A DNA stretch of 64,000 nucleotides from Erythrophleum ivorense (Eukaryota; Streptophyta; Magnoliopsida; Fabales; Fabaceae): the NCBI GenBank assembly GCA_026724425.1, contig JAIUCV010001231.1:62001-126000 (forward strand). Reading direction: 5' to 3'. The translations under genes and the position numbers were made by a program. How positions within the stretch are numbered: the stretch's first letter is position 1; each line of letters begins with the position of its first letter. This document shows positions 1 through 12,343 of the stretch, in pieces. The notes beneath the pieces are model-generated. The model was not told the DNA's origin, did no database searches, and saw nothing but the letters and a program-made list of their open reading frames with translations.

Positions 1-1347
1 TCTCTCATCTTCACTTATCATATATGACTCAAAAATAAGCCTGGAACAAATTAAAACTACCCCTAGGTGCCCTAAGTGTCTTAAGCCAAGGCTATGCTTC
101 TTCTTGGAACTTTTAGAGTTTCTTTACTTCCTTTGATAGGAGAAGCATGGAGGAAGCTCTCTTGTGTCTTAGGAGCCTGTGTGAACACTTAAACATCATA
201 AAATATGGCTAAGGTTCATGGTAGAGTTCAAGGTGCAATCAAAACCCTAGCCTCCCTATCTTGAAATCTAATGGTTCTTTGTTAATTTTCTTTGCATATT
301 CTCATTCTCCACACCCAATTTCCTAGGATTTACCCTTGGTTCTGCCCAAAATCCAAGCCCTTTTGGACTTCCTTAAGGTGTCCAAACCTACAAGAGAGAG
401 GGGGAGGAAGAAGCTACCATGGGATGGAGATTATACCTTATTTTTCCTTGATTTCTTGCTCGTTTCTTCCTTTCCTTGGCCTCTGCTCTTTAAATCCAAA
501 TTTTCCCATCTGTTCTTCCCTTAAAATAGATCCAAAAACTTCAATAAAACCATAGGAAAGAAGGGAAAATGGAGAAGAAGAGGTTTGCTAAAGAAAAACA
601 TGAAAAAAAGCCAAGAAATCCATACCTCTTTCTTATTTTTCTCCTTCCTTTCTCCTCCTTCTTGTGTGCCTCACCCTTAGGGTTCTTTCTCTGATTTAGA
701 GCAAAAACAAATGTGGCAAAATGAAGGAAGAGATGGGGTGCCTCATATATATAGGTAGGTTTAAGAAACACTTTTCAAAAATTTCAATTTTGCCCATTCG
801 TTTTGGCATTTTCGTTTCTAGTTTGTTTTAGCTCCTTTTTTAGAACTATATTTTTCATTATGAAATTTAGGTTCCCAATTTAATAAAATGCCTTTGGAAT
901 CACTCAAATCGTAGCTAAAACCTTCTCTAATGGATCCATCAAAGTTCAGGTCAACTGACATTGAAAAACATCCACCAGATGGGTTTTAACGGTCCCGAGG
1001 CTTCCCATGGTTTTCATGGTCTCCGAGAAACTCGGAGAACTCAAAATTTTCATTTAGAAAGCCCCCTATGAGAATTCTAAAATTTGCTTAAAATTACAAA
1101 AATGCCATTACGTTTCATCAACCTTTTGTTCAAATTCATTTCTTCATTCTAGCTCTATTTTTCTTTTCGTCTGAACCTAAGATTCTTTTTTTTAGGAGTC
1201 TAGAATGCTACATAAATTTTTTAGGACCCTAAATCACTCTATCTGGGGGACTTCCCTTTGTATCTGGTGAATTTCATACATTTATGAAGAAACCATATGT
1301 TGCATTTCTTATGTTTTTTTTTCATTTTCAAAGAACTGGATATTACA
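1..1347 (-). repeat. H-family LTR, reverse, cut by window edge
   Basis: Read on the minus strand it begins TGTAATATCCAG at 1347 and matches the reverse LTR at 31138-34676 over most of its length, for example in the stretch around 330-360 and around 1240-1290. The rest lies outside the window. It abuts a reverse G-family LTR at 1348, into which it probably inserted. No coding capacity: the short ORFs here are chance. Confidence 0.7.
746..753 (-). promoter_or_regulatory. TATA box of H LTR
   Basis: TATATATA on the minus strand, followed downstream by GAGGCACCCC. The equivalent place in the reverse H LTR at 34144-34153 has TATATCTATG. Inferred core promoter of the LTR; not tested. Confidence 0.45.
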
Positions 1348-3067
1348 GATACTAACGTAGTAAGAGGTCTAACTCCTTCATAAATACATTCTAGGTTAAC
1401 AAAACACAATCTCCTACACTTGGCAATATGATTACATGATGATACTATACAAAAGAATAACAAAATTAGCATCTACATTGAATTAGCCCAGTCCAAGTGT
1501 AGCTTCCCACACCAGGGCTTAGCTTATGGATGTTTATCTATTTGCTTTCCTTTATCCTTACCTAAAAGACCTTCACCTAAAATAGTTAGCCTGTAAAATG
1601 GGGTGAAATGCAAATCTCAGTAACCAAGGCAAATTCCATTCATATATTCCAATTTAATTAACATATGTGCATAAAATCATATAAACATTAAAAAATATAC
1701 CAGTCACATCAATAAATGAAACAATTAGGCTATCAATGACTACTATCTCATACTAACAATCACAAATCTATATGTTAAAAGCCAAGAATACCAGAAAACC
1801 CGTCCATGGCACCTACTCCCTATTGAGCACAACCAAGGCTCAATGTATTTGGGGTCTAATCATAACCTGGTACCCGATCGAAGCACATGCACAAGTGACA
1901 GGTGTACCATAGCTCTACCATAGACTCACAAGGTCCAATCACAATATAACAAATAGATAACTAATTCATTTAACATTCAAAATCATACATATGCAGCAGA
2001 TATAAAATAAAAATGGGCATATGCATAAAATAAAATATGAACCCCGATTACCTCACTTAATTAAGTTAAGTTCTGCAACTAAAAGTATATCTCCACACTC
2101 TAAAAGTCCTATATCAAATCAAAGCATATTCTTAGATGATAATTACAACATATACCAGATCCCATGAGATCCAACCATTATAAGCTACCTAGAAAAATAC
2201 TTACCCAACCATTAAAAGACTTTAATTTTGGATTTTGTCTTCCTTAGACCAAAAACTTCAAAATATCACCCTACATTATGGATATTTTCACATAAAAACA
2301 GAGCCCATATCATAAGTCAGCTATTGGGGTTTCTAACTAATAGTAAATACATCAAAATGAAGAGTTTATATTTATTAAATTCCTTCCTAGCCTCAACCTC
2401 TAAAAATTCTTCAAGAAAACATCAAAAAAACACATTTCAAATTTTGGGTACGGTGAAAGTGCTCCAAATGAAAAACTAATCAAGTCAAATTAAGGAGGAA
2501 GAGGAGAGGATTAAGTTATATAATACTGACATTAGCTAATTTTGGCTCTAGAAGTGAGAAATGATGGATTTCTTGCTAAGAACCCTAGCCTCTTTTCAAA
2601 TCTCCATAATGGCTTCTTATGTTTCTTATGTGTCTTGTTTCTGCAGAATTAGTAGAAAGGGCTGGATAAGTTTAGGGTTTGGGTTGACCCAAAGGCCCAA
2701 TTCTAAGTGGATTTTAGATTTATGCTTGTTGGGTTAGATTTCATGAGTTGGGTTATGCAATTTTGATTGGGTTAGACCAAGTTCCAAGAGTCAATCTAAT
2801 TTGGGTTTACATAAATAAATGTTGGGCCAACAATAAGAGTCTATGTAAATTGAGTCTGCACCTAATATCATAGGGCCTTCATTAGTCTTTATCCATAACC
2901 TACTTAAATTAATTATGGGTCTAAATTAAGTTCTAACCCAATTGAATCTTAAACCTACACTAATTATTTATTTCTCCATAAACTCCTATTCACATAGCTT
3001 CCATAATAATTATTCTTAATTAGTCTAAATCTACGATTAATACCTTAATTAATTTTGGTGTGTTGTA
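1348..3067 (-). repeat. G-family LTR fragment, reverse
   Basis: The reverse complement aligns in order with the first 1.7 kb of the solo G LTR at 40659-43471: the start motif with AATTAATTAAGG, then the stretch near 2640-2720 with 'ttgggttgacccaaaggccc' corresponding to 41050, and the block at 1480-1550 corresponding to 42200. The LTR start is decayed to ggtgtgttgta at 3057-3067. The distal part is missing because of the insertion ending at 1347. Confidence 0.7.
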
Positions 3068-3833
3068 TGGATATTATTGGATAAATATCATCTTCCCATT
3101 TTGATGTATTTTCTACTAGTTTGAGAACCCTATAGTTGACTTATGATATGGGCTTTGGTTTTATACGAACTTACCAAGAAATTAGAGTAAACTATAATGG
3201 TTTCTAGTGTGGGGAAGTTAGAACCCAAAATTTAAATCCATTGGCAGTTAGGTAAGTAACCTTTAGATAATCATTGGTAGTTCAACTCTTTGGGTATTTG
3301 ATTCATTCCTAGAAATGATGATAACTATACTTATCTTAGGCTTAGTGTGCATTTGAATCATAATGGTAGCCAGAAAACTAGTAATTGGCTTCATTGAGAT
3401 AACTGGGGTCAATTTTCTAATTCCATGTATATGCTCATTTCAATCTGATATTTACTGTACATGTATGATTTTAAAATGCTAAATGATTAGTTAGCTACTT
3501 AAGTTATATTGTGATTGGACCTTGTAAGTTTATGGTGGAGTTGTGGTATGGCTGTCACTCATGCATCGTGCTTCGATCAAGCACCTAGTTGTGATCAAAC
3601 CCTTGAATACACTAACCCCAGGTTGTACTCATTAGGGAGTTTGTGCCATAGATGGGCCTCTCCTAGTGTTATTGACCTTTAACATGTTGTATGAGATTGC
3701 TGGTATAGAACGGTAGTTACTAGTAGTCCAACTAGTTAATTTGCTAATGATATTGATGCCTTCAACATGTTTTCTGTATAATTGCATTATATTGATTAAT
3801 CTGTACATACATATGGAATTTGCCTCTTATTAC

Positions 3834-3850
3834 TGAGATTCTATATCTCA
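3834..3850 (+). promoter_or_regulatory. Conserved LTR hairpin
   Basis: TGAGAT, 5 nt, ATCTCA. The same inverted repeat occurs in every G, H, I and Tekay LTR that reaches this point (11332, 18008, 28864, 32596, 39351, 42128, 59526). Function unknown. Confidence 0.6.
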
Positions 3851-4382
3851 CGCTGGTTGTGGGCTAACATTTTAAAGGATCGGACCTCTTAGTGGCAAGA
3901 AAAAATTAATAGAAGCCTATTGTATAGCTTGGTAGCATAAAGGTTTGGAAACCTTGTAAGATTAGATTTATGTAACAAGAATATTAGTTTTTATGTAATT
4001 ACCACATTGTATCATGCATTACCAAGTATAGGGACTGGTTATGTAATCTAATTACCATAGAATCGAACATTATGATTGTATCTAACCAATACTTGATGAA
4101 TGACTTGATATTATGTAACCGTTAAACTTAGACCTATGCATGTTGTGGTTGAAACACGTTTGCTGTCATGAGATGAGAATTAACCTATATGAAATTGAGT
4201 TATGATTGCTCTAATTCAATCCAAGACCCTTAGACAATGAGGATTAGTGAATCATGACACAATGAGAGATAGGAGGTCTAAAAGGCCATGTATGATAGCC
4301 ATCAAGATCCTAGAATCCATCTAGGACTAGGGGGAATTGATTAGAGAGCATAAAAATAAGAGTCGCAATGTAAGACAGGGTC

Positions 4383-4830
4383 ACACTGTGGCCAAAATGG
4401 GTTGAGCCACAGTCAAGTGTCAGGTAAAGGTGAGGAGCACCATGGCGTGAGGTGTCTCACCACAGTGCAAAACAAAAAAGTTGCCCAAGGAGGTAACAGA
4501 GAGTAACCTTGCTATGGCACAAAATTTTCAACTGTAGCATAGGTCAAGAAAATTAGGGGACGAGTATTCTAGTAGCTAGTTTTGTCGTGATGCGAATTAG
4601 GAAATTTGCTACAATAGGTTTCAGGGTGTTTTTTGCCACAACGCCACATAGGCCAGCCACGATGAGATTTGCAAAAATGTGAGAAGTTAAACCCGAAAGC
4701 AACTTTGTCATGGCATGAAAATCTTAAGCCGCAGCGCAAGGTGCAAAATTTTAGTTTTGAGTTACAGCAGTTAACTTAGCCACAGTGGGGAAGGTCCAAA
4801 TCGCGATGAAGGTTTCCAAATTCCTATTTT
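4383..4830 (+). repeat. Array of short GCCRYRGC-like palindromes
   Basis: About a dozen interspersed short inverted motifs such as ctgtggc, gccacag, ccatggcg, gctatggc, gccgcagc and gccacagtgg. They stand out from the AT-rich surroundings. Related arrays lie in the other G LTRs at about 11850-12010, 18515-18715 and 42735-43165, and a cut remnant at 35226-35262. Confidence 0.6.
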
Positions 4831-5132
4831 TGACTTGGAAACCTGGAGATTTGCTATGATAATGTTGTGCAATGACTTGGAAATATTTATAAGAGGTTTT
4901 TATGGGTTGAAATCAGTAGCAAGATGAATTAAAAGTCTTAAATGATAATTATGATTACTTAAATAGATTTGATTAGTTGTGGTTGTTCAACTAATGACCT
5001 TAATGATATCAAGGTTCAAATTTCTCCATTTTCTCCTATTTTAATTAATTATAATGACTTTACACCTTGATTTGTGATTACTAATCATGCTATTAAGCCT
5101 AATCACAGTAATTAAGAATTAGGGTCATTACA

Positions 5133-6921
5133 TTTGGTATTAGAGCAATGGTTCAGGAAAACCATGATAATTTGAATTTTGTGGTAAGAAACTTGGCAAT
5201 CATGATGCATATTTGGCATAGTATTAGCTTATAAGAGTAGCTAATTATGTGAACATTTTTTTCTTTTTACCTCCTGAAGGGAAATATAGAGAAATAATGA
5301 TATAAGGCTTGTAGTGACTGCTAAAACTAATGTTCTCTTAATCTTATTTGGAAGATCATCTATCTTAACAAGTATGCCCTTAGGAATAATATAATACAAT
5401 AAGATCCTGTTTCATGTTGCTTTAGTAACTCTAGTTTTTTATACTTGATGTTGTTAGTGCCAATGAAAAGGCTAGAATTTTATCCTTCTTTTTTCTGAAA
5501 CTGAGTTACTGGTGTTAAACTAGATAGTCAACTGGTTAAGGCTTGTTACCAACTAATGAAGATGATGAACAGAGCTACTAATAGTATCTATGACCAGTTG
5601 ATCACCCTTTTTCTAAGCAAGTTAACTGGGTACGATCGACTAGTTGACTAGTCTATTGAAGTGGTTAACTGATCATAGCAAGAGTAACAATTCTATATCT
5701 AGGTAAAATTCTAAGCTTTTCAAGGGGCATTTAGAGTGATATTGAGAATTTAGAAAGCAACGGTACAAAATAGAAAACTTAACTAGTCATAGAAACCTTA
5801 TGGAAGGGTAACATGTATGTCTTATTCATGATTTGGAAATTACTAATGGGATTTTGGAAATAGTGTATAATAAACTAGTATGATTGACCAAACATTTAAA
5901 GTAATATCAATCCAAAATGTGTTAGAATTATGTAGGCCTTGAAAGGTTCCTCAAGGCTGAAGCTTGGTAGGTACAGAAGTCCTAACCCACTTGCTTGATC
6001 CCAATTAATAAAGAACACAATTACTCGATCCTAGCTACCATGGGCATTAAGAGCTAAAGAACATTTCAAATGGTTTTGTTTGAACTATTCAGGTGAGTAA
6101 GCTATCTTTTGTTGGTGATGATAAGGAAGGAAGGCAAGAAGCCCTTGGAATTGTGAAATCCATTTCTAAATGGGGAATAACAACCTTAAAGTAAAAGATT
6201 AAGGGAGATAATGCTTTGAAGGGAAACTTGAGAGCGTCAAAGTTCCTCTCTTAGTGTACCATGACAAAAAAAGAGAGAAAAAAAAAGTGGTGATAAGGGG
6301 AAGATAACCCCCTAGTGTAATGAAGATGAAGTGTGCAGGCACATGGTGCTTATGCATGTTGTCTCTTTTATATGGTTCAATTTATTTATGCTATGTGTTG
6401 ACGTGCAGTTGCATGGTGGTTAGAGGCACTTTACGTGCATGATACACTCAAAGAGTGTAAGGTAAGATTTTGTAACACTTTGGTGCTAAAGACATATGGG
6501 ACATGCTTGTTATTCAGTACTTCAGTGCTAGATGTATGCAGGGCATGCCACTTATCATATGATTTGATAAGCTTTAACCACCAAATTGACGTCAAACTAG
6601 ACTAACTAGACTTTCTACTTGAAAGGTAAAAAGGGATCTTGAAGATATGGATCCACCTAAGAAGAGAATAATTGGTACCCTTATGCATAATAGTACTTGA
6701 GATATAGTTATCATGAAGTGATGAGCATGTTTATGGTCACATAAAAGATTTACCCGCTAATATTAAAGGCAAGGTCTGATTCCACTATTAATAGCTTCAT
6801 TGTCATGTATCATGTGTGGCATGATTATGAGAATAGAGACTATTGGAAATATGAGATGTTGACTAGTATTTACCTTAATGGTAAAAGTCCTTAAACAAAA
6901 ATTCCTTAATCCAAAATAATA
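5133..6921 (+). mobile_element. G0 internal region, part 1, non-coding
   Basis: Runs from the PBS to the insertion point of G1 and is homologous to 12330-14190 of G1. I find no gag, protease, RT or integrase motif in any frame. Features seen: a cluster of gtcaac/gttgac/gttaac motifs around 5523-5680 and an A-rich tract near 6270. It continues at 19031 and 22618. Best read as the interior of a large non-autonomous (LARD-like) element mobilised by a Tekay relative. Confidence 0.65.
5135..5146 (+). other. Primer-binding site, initiator tRNA-Met type
   Basis: TGGTATTAGAGC, two bases after the LTR end CA. The usual plant iMet site is TGGTATCAGAGC; here one C is T, which would still allow a G-U pair. 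The same variant is found in G1 at 12332. Confidence 0.8.
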
Positions 6922-6926
6922 GCTTT
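6922..6926 (+). other. Target-site duplication of G1 (left)
   Basis: gcttt immediately before TGTAACATCC; repeated exactly at 19026-19030 after the 3' LTR. Confidence 0.85.
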
Positions 6927-8235
6927 TGTAACATCCCAAAATTAATTAAGACTAATTATGGTGATTAGGGAGTTAATGTGGATTAACTAGAAAAATTAAT
7001 TAAGAGGGTGGACTTTTACTTTGGGCCATACAAAAGACTTAATTGAGTTTTGGACTAAATGTAAAAGCCTAATCTTAGTTATAAGAGGATTTAATTCGAC
7101 TTCCAAATGCCCCAACAACTATATGGTGCAAACCTAAGGAAAATAGGCCCTTAAGGCAACCTAAACCCACCATAAACCCTCCAACTTGTGGCCCAATAAA
7201 TTCCCACCATAATCTAAATGGATTTTTAGGCCTTTAAATCAACACATTCTCCCCAACCTCAAGAGTTTCTGCAACCCATCTCACCTAACACCAGCCCACT
7301 TGAAATAATGGGCCTATTAGACTAACCCATCTTCACTAAAGCCCTGAGAGGCCTTCTCCCCACCTATTTGGCTACTAAGACACTCATGTTTTACAAAATA
7401 AGAAAGCCATTTTCGCACTTGAGAAGAGGGGCTAGGGTTTTTCTGCATTTTTTCACTATTTTTCACTTCTAGAGGAAGATTTAACTAAGGTAATCTATAT
7501 AAAACATGTGCCTCTCATTCTCCTCTTCATTTTAGTCTGATTAGTTTCTGCTTTTGGGCATTTTCATCTCCTTCTCAAATCTAAAATTTGGTGTTCGGGT
7601 GATTCCTTGCAAGATTTTCAGAGTTGGAGTAAGTGGAACCATAGGGTAAGTGTTTACTTTTATTTGGTAGTGTAACATTGCTCAGATTTCATGTTATAAG
7701 CTGATTTTGGTATATGGTTGACTCCATGTGTGAAAATCCAAGTTTTAAGGATGGCCCATAATATGTTCTTAGTAGTTAAGGCTTAACCCAGTCCACTTAA
7801 CCTCTTAGATGTATGGGTAAGTGTTTCCTCTTCTTTGATGAGGTGTATGTGTTGAATTTCCATCATTTGGATTGACTTTTGGTGCATGGCTTTTACATGT
7901 GTGAAATTAGAGATGTTGGGAGTGACCCCTTGTGAGCCTCTGGTGTTGTGACCTTAAATTTGTGCAACTGACCCTTTAAGAAGCTAGGTAAGTAACTTCT
8001 AGGCAATCGTTGGTGGTTTAACCCTTTTGGTATATGATTTATTGCTAGGAATGATGATGACTATACTTGTTTTTGGCTTGGTGTGCATTTGAATTGTAAT
8101 GGTAGCTAGAGGAAGAGTAATTGGCTTCATTGAGGTAACTGGGGTAATTTTTCCTAATTTCATATATATGCTCATGTTAATTTGATATTTGTTACACATG
8201 CTTAATTTTGAAACACTAAATGATTGATTGACTAC

Positions 8236-10994
8236 TGATAAAGGCTATTTTCATACACTGTATTCCCCTTAATTTGGATATTTTGATGAATAACTATAGC
8301 TTAATGAGTTTTCTTAGATGGATAATTGATTTTTATGGCCACTTTTGCACTCTAGGAATTTAATTACAAAATTAATGAATTTTAATGCATAATTTTATCT
8401 TAAATAATTCATTCTTTTTGCGCAGAATTTGTATTTCTTGCTATGGTATTGAAATAGAGAAAAGAGGACCCAAGTCTACAACATATTCCCGCACTTGAAG
8501 CAACAAAGGCAAAGCAAGACACAAGCACCACTCCCTCATTCATGTAGCATTTGTCCAGCAGATCATACGTAGTTTCAATGGGCAATTAAAGCTTGAATGG
8601 TAAATTGATTTAGAAAAGGGATGAGCTTCAAACACTATGCAATTCTGACGTGGAAGTCACACACCTATACAGCACTTTTCCAAGCAACCCACACACTTAC
8701 ATGAAGTAACGTGATCATCACACACATGCATGACTCAAGAAGAAAGAGCCACGAGTTGGATTGGAAGAGGTGCAGAAGCATATAGCCACGGGTTGAAGGA
8801 GCTTTCGAAAAGAAGCTCAGCTGGAAAAGTTATGGGTTGCATAAGTTGATTATGGCTGGAATAAGAGAAGGAAAGAGAGGTTTGAGTTGGGTTCTACGTT
8901 GAAAGGAGAATCTACAAAAGAAGAAGCTCTCATTGCATGAAGCACTTACGAGTTGCATGAGTTGAATATAGATGAAACAAAAGAGAAGGAAGCTCAACGT
9001 GGGCAGAACAGCAGCTCGTTTGAATAGTAGCAAGCATGAGAAATGCAGAAGCCACGAGCAGAAACATAAACATAGAGGAAGAAAGCTACAGGTTCACATG
9101 AAAAGAAGGCTTGACCTCGAGTAAAGAAATAACGTGAAGAATGAAGAGGGGAAACTCGAGCAAATGGATGAAGGAGCTCTCATAGAAGTAGCACGTGGTT
9201 GAACAGAGGAAGCAACATGTAAGAAGCATGCAGAATACGTGGAGGAAAGAATTAAAGCAACGAGTTCTAGCACAGTAGCTGCATGAGGGAACGCATGATC
9301 ATTACTTGGGCAAAAGGTAGCACGAGAAAGAAGTAGTTGAGTAGGGAAGAAGCTATGGGTTTTATGTGGAATAGTAGCACGAGCTAATGAGCATACAAGA
9401 AGCACGTAAATAGAGCATGAAGAAAACACGCGAGGAATGCAGTAGCATCAACATGAGAATTATGGGAAGATTATAAATGAGGAATGTGCTTTTCAGAGGT
9501 AGCTCACGTGGAGAGGAGGCAAAACGTGCTTATGAGGGAGACCAACATAAATAGCAACTCGAAGAGCAAAAGGGATGCACAGGGAATAAAAAGAATAAGC
9601 TGGATAGATCCTGCACATATGAACACACGAGTCTAGTGAAAGATGATTATTATATTCATAATGGGGCCCACATATGCATAAATGGAGACTCTCACATGAG
9701 AAGGCAAATGGAAGAACAACTCAGTAGAATGCATGATTAAGCTTCCTACGTAAACAGTGCAATGTTAAGTTATAGGTTGAGATAAACAAGTCAGCTCATG
9801 TCGAAGGAATGAAGCAATAAAATGCTACGGGTTGACGTGGAAGATCTAATTGAACGTTTGATGAAGCTAGCTGAATACCAATGCTGAGCTTTTAGAAGAG
9901 AACACGTGACTTTTAATGAGATAAGCATGTGATTCATGAAGGAATACTAGCTGTTGGATCATTTTATCAATCTATCTCATGCGTTCATTATTGGAGAGGG
10001 GAAATACATCCAGACACACGTTCCATTCATTGGGGGGAATTCACCACATTCATCCTTCATCCATTCGCATGCCCCCTTCGACCAGCAACCATCTCCTCCA
10101 TCCACTCCATTCCTTCCATTCAAATGAAGCTTTAATCTCCATCTGTGGCTAGCTAGAGGGAGCTCCTTGGTGCAAGCTTGAATCCATGGAGAAGAACTCA
10201 GAATTTTGGCTAAGATTTCTTTAATTTCCTATACTTTTTCTATTTCAAATATTGTCTTGGTTAAGTTGTATTTGATAGAGAATTTGTGTAATTGTGATTA
10301 GTGGCTAGTTAGACACTAATTAGAAAGCCTTTTGTTGATTAATTGATCTGATTAAATACTGATTTTTCATTCTTCTCTAATTTCTCTTATGTGCCTCGAA
10401 GGTGTGCAATGAAATGCATGAATGAAATTATGTGTTTGAATGTTAAACTTGAGAATTCCTTAGTGTTTAATTGGTCAATTAAACATTTTTAGATGATGGT
10501 TCAGAGGCTAATTAATCAGTTAATTAATCAAATTGGGTGTTCATTGATCTTAAAGACAAGAATTAATAATTTAATGCGGGATTGAGGTTTCAATTCAATA
10601 TTAGATCGTTAATCTCTTGAATCTTGAGTGGTAACCCAAGATAATTTGTAATGAACACAATTAGAGAACTCTTAGGCTAGAATTAATCACAATTGAATTA
10701 GGATAAGGATAGTGGATACCAAGGGACGAATCTAAAGCTAGTCACAAAACCCATCATTCAATCATAATTCATCCAATTAGGTAGCAATTAGGAATTTTAA
10801 TTTTAATTTAGTTTTAGGTTAGTTTAATTCAATCAAAAACCCCCTTAGTTTAGAAATTTTTAAAGTCTTTTAACATTTGAAAAACTCAATTAAGCATTGA
10901 ACTCCAATTCCAAGGGAGATGACCTAGGTTGTGCCACTAACTGCATATTTTATCAACCTAGTTTTATTTTGAGGGTTGCGCGACGAGCCTCTCA
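8236..10994 (+). mobile_element. Solo LTR of Tat/Athila-like family (T)
   Basis: Starts TGATAAAGG and ends CCTCTCA, flanked by a perfect 5-bp TSD actac (8231-8235 and 10995-10999). The uninterrupted site is seen in the G1 3' LTR near 17690. Related copies are at 25044-27410 and, reverse, at 45627-50819, where the LTR end is followed by a Tat/Athila-type PBS; that is the basis for the family call. About 2.76 kb with no coding sequence; the middle (8440-9950) is purine-rich on the plus strand and carries many ACGTG cores. The 111-aa minus ORF at 9094-9429 is a by-product of this bias. Confidence 0.85.
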
Positions 10995-11849
10995 ACTACT
11001 TGAATTGTTATTGTGATTGGACCTTGTAAGTCCATGGTGGAGTTGTGATGTAGTTGCCACCTATAGATGTACTTCGATCGGGCACCAAATTATGATCAGA
11101 CCTTGAATACATTGAGCCCAGGTTATGCTCATTAGGGAGTTGGTGTCGTGGATAGACCACTTCTGGTGTTATTGGCCATTAACATGTTGTGTGATTGCTA
11201 GTATGGGATAGTAGTTATTGGTAGCTCAACTAGTTCATTTGCAAATTGAATTGACAATTCTAGTATTTATGATATAAAATTGCATTGTATTGATTAATCT
11301 ATACATATATATAGAATTTACCTCTTTTAACTGAGATTGTATATCTCACCCCAGTTGTGGACTAACATTTTCAGGGACCGGACCTCTTAGTGGTAAGGAG
11401 AAACTAATGGAAGCTTATTATATGGCTTTGTAGCATATAGGTTTGAAAACCTTGTCAGATTCTATTGTGTAATTAATGTACTAATTTTATGTAACTGTTG
11501 CATTGCATCATGTATTGCCAATCATAGGGATTGTAATCATGTGACACATTAGATGTCAACTTAAACTAGTGATGTATGGGACTACTACCAGGATTTATGT
11601 TTGAATGGAAATGTGAGTAGTTTATGAACTCTTTGCTGTCATTGATCTATGAAATCACTGGTTTACGGTGGTTAGAGGATTAAGGATCCACATTTGAGTT
11701 TTAAATAGGTAATGATAGATGTGTTGGGTAGATTAGGCAAAGGAATGATACTAAATCTTCATAAATTAAGTTAAAATGGCTTAGAGTGTTACTAGAGGGA
11801 GAATTAGAGAGCATAGGATGAAACCTTGGGAGTTATAGGAACAAAAGAT

Positions 11850-12010
11850 AATTGGCCATGGCCAAGAGTGACGAAGCTGCCCAAGGAGAGTAATAGAAAG
11901 TAATTAGCCGTGGTGAAAGGGATAGTTAGCCGCAGCTAATATTAAGGAGCAAGTTAAGAAGCTCCAGGAGGTCTTCTAACCATAGCATGAGAGTATTTAG
12001 CTGTGGTGAA
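11850..12010 (+). repeat. Palindromic motif array, G1 5' LTR
   Basis: Contains gccatggcc, agccgtggtg, agccgcagc and agctgtggtg in about 150 bp. Matches the 3' LTR array at 18515-18715. Confidence 0.55.
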
Positions 12011-12331
12011 GGTACTCAATTCCTCATAATGACCTAGAAACCTTAATTTTCTCAATGGAAATGTTAAGGAATAAATTAAGAACTCTTGTAAAAGATTCTT
12101 ATGAGTTAGAATTAATGAATGAAAGGATTAAGGGCTTATAATTGCGGGTTTGATTCCCTCGCATGCATAAATGGTTTTGAGTAATTAATTAATGACTCTA
12201 TAACATCAAGGTTTAAATTTCTCCACTTTTTTCTAATGTAAGTAATCGTAATGACTTTAAACCTTGATTTATGACTATTAATTGTGTCTTTAACCTTAAT
12301 TGCCATGATTAGAATTTATGGTCGTCACATT

Positions 12332-12343
12332 TGGTATTAGAGC
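12332..12343 (+). other. Primer-binding site of G1
   Basis: TGGTATTAGAGC, two bases after the 5' LTR end. Same one-base variant as in G0. Confidence 0.85.

Larger units (their letters stand above)
3068..5132 (+). repeat. 5' LTR fragment of old G element (G0)
   Basis: Aligns with the downstream part of the G LTRs (30380-31132 plus 34682-35271, and 41390-43471). It ends TCATTACA at 5132, directly before a primer-binding site. It contains the TGAGAT...ATCTCA hairpin at 3834-3850 and the palindromic motif array at about 4383-4830. The first ~700 bp of this LTR are displaced by the reverse G LTR to the left. There are no genes in it. Confidence 0.75.
6927..12329 (+). repeat. 5' LTR of G1 (with nested T solo LTR)
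   Basis: Starts TGTAACATCC and ends GTCGTCACA. Collinear with 16393-19025 except for the 2759-bp insertion at 8236-10994. Contains the hairpin at 11332-11348 and a palindromic array at about 11850-12010. Confidence 0.85.

Noticed and set aside
9094..9429. 111-aa minus ORF with hydrophobic stretches
   Set aside because: By-product of the strong purine/pyrimidine bias of the Tat-like LTR; the sister LTR copies do not keep it. The same applies to 25740-26093 and 49793-50128.
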